Assembly: GCA_018806985.1 (NCBI GenBank)
Contig: JADANN010000415.1
Span: forward strand, 558,001-622,000
Source: Angiostrongylus vasorum
Lineage: Eukaryota > Nematoda > Chromadorea > Rhabditida > Metastrongylidae
Reading direction: 5' to 3'
DNA: 64,000 bases
Of this stretch, positions 46,901 to 58,900 are shown one piece after another; position 1 is the stretch's first letter; each line of letters starts with the position of its first letter. The notes below the pieces were generated by a model that was not told where the DNA came from, made no database searches, and was given only the letters and a program-made list of their open reading frames with translations. The position numbers and the translations under genes were made by a program.

Positions 46901-49900
46901 TATGCAGTGAGGAATACATAGGGGAAACGGGCAGACCGCTTTGTATCCGCATAAAAACAACATCTAGATGGGAAGGTTAAAATTCGTCAAAGCACTCCTC
47001 TAGGTACGCATAGGGCCCAAAAGCACAACGGCGATGATTTTGAAGTGACTGTGCGGATCCTAGCGCAGGAATAAAAAGATCAGCGCGCTAGACTCTTGAG
47101 GCGTTTTGGAAACATTTCAAAAACTCAAAGATGAACCGGAAAGACGAATGCCTCACTATCACACGTGACCTTGCGCCCTATTTCAAAATGATATTCTGAC
47201 CGCTGGGTGGGCCTCGCTCGCAACGCAGAACAGTGGGTGGCCTTTTTTTATCAATACGGCGTTTATTTAAAGTTCGATGTTCACTGATACTGCAAATATT
47301 TCACCGAATAGTAGACTACTGTTACATAAAGTAGGTCTAGGCGTTGAGGAAGGTGAAGTCGCCGAAACGTCAGCCATCGACCAACAACACCAATAGCAAC
47401 GACAACAGCAACAACAACAACGACAACAAAGACCTATACCAACCTCGCATCAGCTCAAAAAGATCAGTTCATAAGATCATGTAGACAAATACATCGGCTG
47501 TTTATACCGATGTTCATAGAAAGTTGGTCTTTTGAATTTTAGTCAATACATGTTAAAAAAGTAAAATAATAGGAAGGGATGGTTAAGCGATAAAGGATAA
47601 TGCTCGGCGTAGATCAATCCCTGAGGAATGCGCCATGCATTCGACTTTATTAAGCAGCGCTCTGAGGTGTTTGGATGCATGTCTGGCCTTTACAATGACT
47701 CGCAGTGGCCTACCGATGTATCGAGCCAGTGATGCTGTCCCTTCCAGACACCAGACAAGTCTGGTACCAATTTGCCGACCCCGGAAGGATGGAAGGCTTG
47801 GTGAGCCGCGGGGAGCAGCGACCATTCCCTTTTGTGTACTGTGGGGCGCAAAGAGGATGGTTATATCTTTTTATACCTTCTTCATGTCTTCCTTTGTTTT
47901 GTAAGTAAATAGATCTGGCTTCTCGCTCGGTAGCGCGAAAAGAAGAATACCAACTATTATAGCCGACGTGGCGTCGGTGTAACTGCCTTTAGGTAGAAGT
48001 GCGCCAAAACCTGAACAATAATTAAGTTCTAGTATTCTACTGCCGCATAATGTCGGCATGCATCGAAGGAAATGCGTGTCCTACAAAAAAATGATGAATG
48101 CCGTCATGATGTAATTAACAGATTCCCACTTCACAGCGAGCCGTGAATTCCAAACTAAACCACAGTCTGGAAATCGTTTTTTTTACCATGAAAGCTTTCT
48201 TATTCTAACAAGACAAAGCTCCGACTTTTCGAAATCTAAGGAATGTATCTATTCATTTTTTGTGGTTAAGGTTCGTATTTTGAAGACGGAGAGTAATTAA
48301 GTAGGTGGGATCTCGTCCTGCAGAGCATGATCACGTTTCCAAATATACCACTGTGATCGTAGCTATCGCGCTTGCTTTGGAAATTTTAGAAATCCAAGTA
48401 TCGTTTTCGATTTCTCCAAGAATAAAAATAAAAAAAAGTTTGAAAACAAAAGATCCAGGTGTAAAATTGTAAAAGCGTTCGCCATTGATAAATCCTTGAC
48501 GGTTACACCACGCTTCCAGCTCAAAGTCGCATCATGACGATGACCTAATGCATATTTTATCTACACAATGGTTTCAGTTGGCTTACCAATTATACACTCA
48601 ATGTTTGCAGTTCCCGGAGGGATGGAGAAGCCGATTAGCGCAGTGAGCGTGATCGAGCCATGAGTATTGAAAGGGACCTCTAGCATGTGAGCTACACACA
48701 GCCTTGCGTATAAGTGTGATTGACCGTGTAGACATTAAGCGTACATTTGCCAAATACCTTATGTGTAATCCCACCGTGTCCACTTGGTTCATAGGCATTT
48801 TCGACAGTGGTATGAACCTCAACGGTGGTGATGGTAGGAAACAACACTCTGTTGCCGAAAACGACGAGATACGACGAAGTATGAGGATGCGATTCGTTTT
48901 ATAATGCACGGCTATTGAGTACTCAGTGTTCCACCATTGAGCAACACCTATAAGCGACCCGCCACCGTAGAGTAGTGACGTGGTGGAATCGACATTAATT
49001 AACATAACTCCTCAAGCCTTGTTCTCCCATAGTGCTACTGCTGTTGTAATTTTCAACGCCCTTGTGATCGATGGCGAGAGGTAGGTGCTCTAAGACAGAA
49101 AGGGCTACGTTTGCTGGAAGCATTGCTGAAAGAGAGCCGTCAGCTGAATCACGACTGAACTCACAAATAGACAAGATGCTCCTGTGCTACTAATGGTACC
49201 GGCTGTTTAGGATACTCGTAAATGCTGTACCATGAAAAGCGTGTCGACACAAACCACTTCGCAGGTTAGTTTTGAAGACTAACAGCTGTTTACAGAAGGA
49301 ATAATGCTGAGACATGTTTAAGACGCTCTTGATTTTATTATGCAGTTTTTTCATTTATAGACGCAGGTGATTTCGGAGGAAAGCATTGACATGGAATGAC
49401 ATTGTCGTAGTACAGCTCACAGCAATGTTTTGTTAGAATAAGTTTCAAAATAACGCGCCTATAAGAGTTGTTATATCTCGATCCTCTTCACGCTGTGAAG
49501 GTTAAGTGGAAAAAACGTCAAATATCTTCAATACTTGACAAAAAACTCAAGAATATGAAAGAATACCTTTCATAAATCCCGGATTTCTAAACATCCATAA
49601 CGACAGAAGAAGAACGAAGCAGCATAGCACAGACTTCTCTGCATAGCTGGAAAGAAAACGAGATTACAAGACTACGATTAACAGAGGGCATCAAGAGAGA
49701 CATGTGGTACAGATTGCCGTTATTGTGCTACATCGGATAACTTGTTGCTGTGCACATTTAATCGGCAAACCGCTCTGTAGCACTCATATAGAAAACAAAT
49801 AAAAGGCAGTGGTTTAACTTCATAAAGACCATAGCGGGTTCTTGAGAACCGAAATGTGACATACAGCAAAAGCACGATGCCATCAGCGCAACCTAAGTTC

Positions 49901-52900
49901 AGAAAGAGTTCAATTGAAGACAAACTAAGAGTTAACGTATGCGAGTGCACGGCAGGCTATCTATGTCCATTTTTTTGGCCAAGAACAATAAAAAATAACG
50001 GACAGAATACGAAAAATGTTATGCGTTTCATCACTTTGATCGTAAAGAGGGTGCTTTTAACCAACTAGGGCTGAGTCTATCATTGATTACTGGTTTCAGT
50101 GAATGAGTAATAAGCATGAAAATGATAAAGGGGAAAGGATATAATTTCGCTATTTGTTAACCCCTGAAGGAATGCGCTATGGATTCCACTCCACTAGACA
50201 TTCTAAAGGTGATTGATGGTATAATTGGCTTTTACTACTTTTGCTGATCTCCCTGTTGAAAAGTTTTTATCCCCATTCAGCTCTGGCAGCATCTCAGAGC
50301 GAATTGGGCGCATGTGGCGGGGGTAGTTAGAGCTGGCTTTTAATACAGCACGGTCGTCGATTTAACTTGGCAGCTTGGGTTCTTTATGCCTTCTGTCCTT
50401 CGGGCGTCGCCAAATATGTGTCACACTTCCCTGAGAAGACAAAAAGCATTGGCTCATGGCTACGGCAGTATTCCAAAAAGATACAGGCCAAATGTGCATT
50501 CAAATGCCTCTATGATGCTCGATGGTGACGAATGCAGTGTACCAGTGTACCCTCAAAGATTGATTTACATCGAACACTTTAACCTTTTGGAGCGACAGAG
50601 GTGATATTTTTTTAGGTAGGAATTTTAAGAAATAGCATAGCTACAACCTTGCTTTGGGCAGCTCGGCGTATCTCTTTTGCACTAGCTCAGTTATATGCTC
50701 GTCGTTTCCTGGTGTATTTCGGAGGAAGAACATGGTTAAGATGGTCCAAGCTGCTGCCAGATTGAAGCACATCAACGGAAATGCGAAGAGGAACCATTTC
50801 GTATAATTCATAGATGACTCAACATCGCCAAACAATCTATAAAAATCCAAGTCAACAACAACGACAACATAAGTCGACGTTGCATCAGTTCAAGGAGGGC
50901 AGTTCGTGTATACAAAATGTATCAATTATTTATGCCGCGGTTTATAGAAAGTCAGCCTCTTGAGTTGTTCACCTACAAAAATTTTTTTTTCCAAAAAAGC
51001 CAAGGTTCCAATGTCATTGTAGATGAAGAAGAATCTGTAATCATAACTTTCTAAGAATGGAGGAATGCTATGAATTCTGAGAGAGTATCTATAGAAAAAA
51101 AGAGCACGCCAAAGTTCTTTCCGAAGACTGGAAATCGTTACTTGGTGAAATCCCGATGCAATCTTCTATAAATGTCACCATTTTGTCCGTCGAATTTGCT
51201 AAAATACAATAAATAAAGACAGATGTTTCTATCTAATAGTGAGTATTCATGCCAGGACAGTCGCGCTATGTATTGCAGCTTACCACAAAGCTTATGGAAA
51301 AGAAAACACTCTTTATCTAGTTTATCCATAGAGTCAGATTTTAGCCCACATGACCATTTTCACTCCTCCTTCAGTACTTCAACATGGCCTGGGCTGTTCC
51401 TAGGCCTCAAACTGCTGTCTACAAGAGGAAAGCTTCCCATCAGAAAGCTCAGCTATGAGGAAAGCACTTGGACACCTGGACGGCCCGTCTTCACTGGTTG
51501 TGCGGGCCCCAGCGTTATCTCCATTTTCCGGAGTTTTGCTTGTTTAGCCATTGTGGCTCACAGGAGCCTCGGGAACGGCCTTGCCAAAGTCTACCCCAGG
51601 TGGTCACCACTACAGGTAGTCGCTACCCTCGTGGATCAGAGGAAGATTTTCCACCATGCGACTAGTTTGGTACCAGGATGGTTTACTCTTAGCTAGGCTT
51701 CTTGGTAAAAATGCCAGACTCCTTTTCAGCTTGGAATACCCTGCCAGGGTGATGTATCTCCCTCCCCCTGTACATCGCAATCCGACACCTAGGAACACCT
51801 TTCAGCCACAATGGCGGTAAATCGTTGGGAGGAGGAAGAATCCAGTGTTAAAAATCATTGAAATCCTTGCAACAAAATAGATATGTGCTGCCATTCTGTT
51901 TGAAGGCCTAGGACACCTTAAGCAATCCTCTTGTTAAAAGGAAAATGTTTTTTTGAAAACCAGCTACCAGTCAAACAGAAAGGGTATTCGAATGTTCAAA
52001 TACGGTATTTTTTTCTATCCGGACTTCCTCCTTTGTAAAAAAAATTCGAAAAAAATCCCTCTATAATACATGAAGCCCACTCTACTTTATAAACTGAAGA
52101 AGCCCTGCTACTGCAGTGCGCAGTTATACATAAAACCATGATCGGCTCTTTTTTAACATAACACCGCTGTCAACTTTGACTTAGAACTCAATGGAGTCGC
52201 ACAGAGAATAAATTGATCTGCTTGGAAAAAAGCTGAGTGCATCGTGAAAAATTCTCCAACAAATTTGGCTGGAGAAATTTCTTAGACTCTCTATCCTGAT
52301 ATGTAATAAAGTGCGAACGGTCTGGAACACCCAGAGTACAATTGAAGCTGTCTAGTGCAACGTCCAATGGATGTCAGCCGTCTGTGGATTCTGCACTACT
52401 CTGGGCTATCCCATAAAGTTTATAGGACCAACTTGTTTCTCTATCTTGGTGATTCTGCAGTATCCTGTCAATTTCAACATAATATTGAAGGTTTAAGATC
52501 CGAAAAGTGAAACGCGAGGTGGTCTAGAATGCTAACTTTACATTGGTATTAACCACAATGAACGTTTGCCACTTCCATATTTGCTCGGTGCTTAGAAAGT
52601 TTATTTTTTGTAACGCTCTTTTCAAAATATGACTTTCTAAAAGATATCCTGCTAGTATACACAGGGTCAAAAGCACCAGTTCATACGGTTTGTGAATACA
52701 ACGTTGAAAAGCTTCTGAATGAAAAACAAAGAACTGTAGAAAACGCTATAAATCCTTTCAAGCTGAATGTATGCTAGCAAAGAATTTCTAGGTAGTTCCG
52801 AAATTGAAGGTTTTTTTTAGAAGGGCGGTGAATTGTTCACTCACTCCTGTAACTGCCCCATCATTACCAAATTGGGCGCAGTACCAGTTAGCATTCCCGT

Positions 52901-55900
52901 GCCACCGATGTTCGCCGCAATACAGATGCACAACACCAAAGCGGTCGACACACGCTTGCAATCTAGTGGATTTGGACTTCTAAATATCCAATCTGAAGCT
53001 GAAAAACAGTGCCAGCTGAGGGGTTATGGGCGTCAATGAAGAAACATAAACATGCAAAATCGAAAAGGCAAGTACAGGTTTGCAATAATGGAACACAACT
53101 TCTATAGTAAAATGAAAGAAGGAACTGGACTTTTTTTTGGGTTCCTCTTGATAAAATTTTCTTCAGCGAAGGAACGAGACCAATGCTGGTTACATATCGC
53201 TTCAGAGTCACCAAGCCTCTCATGCTTCCGGGATCGTGAAGTTGTAACCGGGCTCGTCTGGGACGCACTCCCTACAATCCCAGTGGGAAGGTTCTAGCCC
53301 GGCTATCCCAGGACTCCAGGAGGAATCGACTCAACCAGCATTTAGTAGAATTTATGATAGAGTGAAAAATCGTCAAGCAGCAGCCAAACCTACACGCGAA
53401 AGGTTTGAAGACCCTCGTGGATGATGGATGCGAATAGTGCGGGAATCCGCACAACAGATTTGAAAACACGGGTTATGTAGAAAAAAATCTTTGATTCTGA
53501 GGAAATTCTGATTCACGACTACCAGTGAAGACAACTCGGTTGCTTCCAAACGCAAATGAACACACAAATTAAAAGGAAAATATGCTGGGGCCTGGATTTC
53601 CCGTGGAGGTGCTAAATTCAGAAATTTAAGTATTTTTATACGAATGCCCTGCTCTTTCCTGTGCATCAGTGATATTTCAACGTTTCATATGTACCGCTGA
53701 TATTTTGTTTTTTAAAACAAAAGTGCTCATTGTCCAATCCAGTATCTGGCATTTCAGCCTAACTAAAGAGCTAATTGAGTTGATGAATGTCCCCATTATC
53801 TCACAATGTACACAGCGCGGATTGTGACAGTCCTAAAGAATTGAAAAAATGGCGGGCTTTTATCTTGTTATATCGTGCTTGAGCTGTCGGCCAACTAATC
53901 ACAGAGCTCGCAGTAATCGAGAATAAAACGTTGTCGCTTTCGAAGAAATTTAGCACGAAAGCGGAAACTTAAGGTATGATCGAGTTTTGGGACTGTTTGT
54001 AGTGAAGATCTAGGAATGCTCCAACACGGTCATTTCTCGACTTCGGGAAAACCATGCTAGGTAAGCATTTAACAAAAAAATAGGGCATCAGTGGCATCAT
54101 CCATAAAGCGACGATGTATTCTCAACATTCTGTGAAGACTGCCTAATACTGCTTCAGCTTGTTTGGATCATTGACGTCGTTCAGTTGTACACATCGAAAT
54201 CTTGTCTCGGCGCTCTTTCGCGAAGTTGCCAAGATGTGGAAAGCACTCATAAAGGCTCCAGTGGGCGAAAATCTTTAGTAAAACTAACGATTTTGTAGGT
54301 TGCGCACACTAGACCGATACAGTCAAATCTCACATCACATGCATTACGGCTGCACAAGGGTATGACGCGCGGGTTGTATTCGTGGGCTAGTCTATAATAA
54401 TGGTCAGCATTCATCTGCTGCTCTTCGTGCCCTGCCGAGTTCTTCTCTGAAATCAACATATTCATTAGACGTGCTTAGCATAACCGTAAAATAGAGTCTT
54501 CTAAGAGTTCTCTACAATGTAGTATGTTCTGCTTCACATTAATGAACTTGAATTCTACGTGAGTGTTCTTCCTGTTTTTTTTGTAGCTCACTTTTCCTTT
54601 TTTTTCTTCGTTGAACTCGGTAAATTTTATCGCTGCTTCTGAGGTGGTTCGCTTTTAGGTACGGAGAGAGGACAATAACAATATCATTGGCAATAGGAAA
54701 AGATGGAAAGACGAGAGCAGTTGACCATCAATCTGCATCTTTTTGTTGCCACAGTGGAATGAATGCGCAGAGCACTGTGATGCAGCGATGAACAGCTTAG
54801 GCAGTGTGTTGCCCTGCGTATTTCTCTGCCATCAAATGATTAATTGGTTAAATAGCTTTATCGTCGTTGCACAATGACTAATGAAATCAGAAAGCTCTTC
54901 TGCGCATGACAGGTCTTTACATTACTCAAATTAGCGCATAAAGTACAGCTTCGGTTTATTATTTTGAAATGTACTAAACAAATGTTAAGACAAGAGTCCA
55001 GTTACCATCGATCTGTTCCAGACCCTTGTATTCACTTATTCGATGGAACGTTTATTCCAGCCTTGCGAAATGCATTCATCGATGATGTAGCACAGAATAC
55101 ACAAAGGACTTGAGTAATGCTTTCTGAAGACAGATACTGGTGCGTTCAGTACTAATCCGTAATACCTGCCAAGAAGTAAATGTCGATGTAACGGTCACAG
55201 AACGGAAAAAAATGATATGTGAACGAGAATATCCCTAGAGTGGATTTAGAGAACAACCAAATGGCGTCGAGAGGGGACCACTATCGAGAGAGGCTGACGG
55301 GTCGCTACACGTGTAAATCAGCCATATCAGCACAAATGGAATCGATTTTTAGATCCTGAACGCACAGCCAAAGCTAAACTCTAGAACGATCAGCTCCATG
55401 ACATGCAACGGTTTCCACCATAACTTTTATGCTTCCAACTAGCACCGCTTGACTACATCTCTTAAACAAACATTTTTTCAAGTCCTTCTGTGTCACATGT
55501 AGTCCCGTTGATGGTAGAGTGAATCGAGCGAACGCCAGTGAATCTTCCATTTTTTCCCTGCTGCGTGCAAAAAATAGCGCAGTGGATTCTGCTAGCTCTA
55601 GGGATTCTTGTTACATCATACCTCTCTTCTAGGCTTTTCGTGAAGAACTCTGACCATCGGGTTGGTGGTCTTCCTGCAGTGCGTTTGCCATCCCGAGGAA
55701 TCCAGTCACTAACGGCTCTTGTCCATCGGTTGTCATTCACACGCATTACGTGTCCGGCCACCTTATCTTCGATTGTTTGGCGTACAGAACGGCATCTTTG
55801 ATTTTTGATCATTGGCACGGGTCGGAACTTCGGATCCCTTCCCTTACTTGCGTGACACGGGATACTCCTAGCATCACTCTTTCAACTGCACGTTCAATAA

Positions 55901-58900
55901 CGCTGAGTGATTTTTCATCCTGTTTACGCAGCGACCAGGTTTCTGACGCATACGTTAAAGCAGGAAGTACCGTTGAGTCGAAAAGGTGGGCGCGGATTCG
56001 GGTGTTCCTTATTCTCCTCACTACTTCTTCGAAGTACTTCAAAGCTCCCAAAGCCGCTCGTTTCCTTCTGCTCAGCTCTGGAGCTAGGTCGTTCATCATA
56101 TTGATTTCCTAGATATATATAACTGGAGCATTCGGAGATATTCGTTCCCTTGAGAATGAATGGGGGCATGCGAAACCAATCCGTTCTTCATGAACATCGT
56201 TTTTGTGAGATTTAGGTGAAGACCAATCGTTCCACAGGCTTTATCAAAGTCGGTAAGCATACGTTCCCCTTGGCTAATGTTTGGTGTTCTAAGGACGATG
56301 CCATCAGCAAAGCGAAGATGGTGTAACTGCCGACCATCGATTTTCACTCCCATATTATCCCATTCCAATGTTCGCATGACGTTCTGGAGGGTGGCGGTAA
56401 ATAATTTTTGGCCAGATGGTATCGCCTTGCCTAAACCCTCTTTTGACGTCAACGTTAATATCGTTGTAGAATGGTGATATCTTGGCTGTGAAATTTTTGT
56501 ACAGCTCACGAAGATTATGTACTGAATAGGGACTCGTTGACTATCCAGGGCTTCCAAGACTGCTTCTGTCTCAGTTGAGTCAAAGGCCTTCTTTAAATCA
56601 GTGAAAGTGAGACAGAGTGGTCTTTTGTACTTTTACGACACTTCAATGAGTCTTGTTATCGTGTGGCTGTGGTCCATTAATTAAGCAGTTTATTGTAATA
56701 CTTACCTGATTCCCGGATGTGAATTGTAAGATGCCATTAGCTGACTAATTACCGACTGGCCGACCGGCACCATCATCGCCGTGGTGGCCGTGTCTGAGAT
56801 GAACATACTAAAATACCTTACAGTAATGGAACACTTATTTTACAACATGCTAAAATGTGAGAAGAAGATATAAATAGATGTTGCATGAAAATGTGTGATG
56901 CGAATCACGATGCTGGTTTTCAGACAAGCGCTAACAATTTTCCACTGACTTGAACGACTCGTTTTCGTTGAGCAGGGAAATTTGTATCAATCCGCCAGAT
57001 ATTTCAATGCCATACCAGTTTATTTCGACTAATAACGCACACTATGAGGTGAGACAGGAGTTTGGAGAAAGTGGAAGTATTTTTTAGATGATGGTTGTTT
57101 GATAACGGCCAATAAGTTTCCATTAACTTGATTAACTCATTCTGGTAGGGCAGGAGTAATTTTATCCCTTTAGCAAATATTTGAGTACTACATTAGTTAG
57201 TATTTGAGCTAATAAAGCGTCTTATGAGGTGAGAAAAGAGTTTGCCCAACGGCGGAAGTATTTTCGAACAACCGCGCTTTGAAGTCATTGCAGCCGGCCT
57301 TAGGTGGTTTGAAGCATAAAAAATCTAATAGAAGCTCTCACAAACCTCAACGATGCTGTGACAACCATGAGACCGAGCATAATCCTGAAATGACATTCTG
57401 AATAGTGAAAAAGAAACTTGAAAATCTTCGTTTATCACACGAATTTCTAATAATCTTTTGAGAAACTAGTCGCACCTAAAAACAAAGGTATTAAGGGCAT
57501 TAGGAACTTACCATTTCGGCTCACTGCCCACCATTTTCAGCACAGACATCGCTATGCGCTCGTGGAGATCCCATTTCTCGACGGCTGCCGCCATGATCAG
57601 ACCACCAATGAACAGGAAGTTCGCATTCTAAATGCATAAAATTTGCCATTATTAATCTAACTGCTAATAAACCAACACATAAAGTTATAACTGCACTTGT
57701 ATGAATCTTTGGAGTTGAATTTCTCGACATACTATTTCTTAATGAATATCAGCTGTAGAACTCAAAAGGGCATGTAGCGTCGTGGTCGGAGGTGCCCTGC
57801 AACACACATGAGATCGATTCCCGCGCCTCAGGCTCACCAAGTCTTTCTCCCTGCGAGGGCAGTATAGTACTAGACTTGTTTGGGATAACAGCAGCATTAG
57901 CTCGATACATCGGTAAGCCACCACTAGTCATCGTAAAGGTCAGATATGCATTCGATCACTTCTAACGGTGCATAATGAAGTGGAATGCATGGCGTTCGTC
58001 TTAGGGATAGATCAACCTTGAAAGCTTTATCCTTCGTCTCTTTGTAGAATTCATTGTCATGTCATCCCACCCCATCTTCCCTTTAACCGAATAATAGTAA
58101 TATCGTTGCAGTATTTTGAAATTTTTGTTTTCGATTAGATTACAAAGGATTTTTTGCCAGCTTTGGAAGAACGGAAATGGAGGCTACGGCCATGTAGAAC
58201 TTCCTGATTGCTTCTGCTAAGTAGGAGCCATTTTTTCTGATATCGATGAAAGTGAAACGAAGCGGTCTCTTGCACTCTCATAATACTACAAGAGTTTCAT
58301 CGACGTGTGGGTGTGGTTTATCACGGTGAAATCTTTTCAGAACCTTACTTGTTCACATGGCTGTCCTTCGCACAGTATTCTTTTGATGACTATTTACGAT
58401 TACTGAGGTGAAAAGGTGGCAGAAGCAAGATACCACTCAGACGGGGGCACAGTTGCCGACGTTGAAATCATCGCACACCATCATGTATAGTCACTGAACA
58501 GCCTCCTACCTGGTTAGCTGTCTTTTCATCTAGCCATGAAATTTGAAACGCACAAAAGTTTATTGATGAAATTCCACCACTGCCGATGACCCTATATGAA
58601 ATATCATTCCTTGGCAGGATTTACAAACTTAAGGTCTTATTACCTTAGTTTATGGTTCAACACCTCCCAATCAACTAGTAGGAAGACTGAGCGAAGGATT
58701 CGTAGCCAAAAACACACCTTCCCCCGATCCACACCGTGATAAAGAGCTGGGTACGCTCTTGCAAGGTTAGGTCAGGACTCCAGGGAGGATCAAGTTGTAC
58801 AACCAGCAGGAGGCCAGCCTTAGTACCCCGCACACTGGGTGCTCCCTGTCTACGACGTCATGGGATGAGACGACCGGTGAGAGGCCACAAAGTCTCGGGT

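Larger units (their letters stand above)
43345..47525. mobile_element. Penelope-like element, inverted pair
   Basis: The right half reads plus: RT at 45560-46480 ([40 protein letters not shown]), then a decayed GIY-YIG region to about 46990, a hammerhead-like motif at 47338, and a CAA-rich tail. The left half is the same sequence on the minus strand, with RT core [20 protein letters not shown] at 44718-44996 and GIY-YIG remnants at about 43920. The outer 100-150 bases of both ends are reverse complements. The pair is absent from copy A's intron 9. PLEs are known to carry pseudo-LTRs in either orientation. All ORFs are broken. Confidence 0.8.

Noticed and set aside
47382..47430. CRISPR-like or satellite array
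   Set aside because: Irregular CAA units with no spacer pattern; it is the tail of a PLE and mirrored in the other arm.
51223..51696. 157-codon plus-strand open frame
   Set aside because: It spans intron sequence and the 375-bp insertion; the left half is not open in copy A, so it is not a gene.
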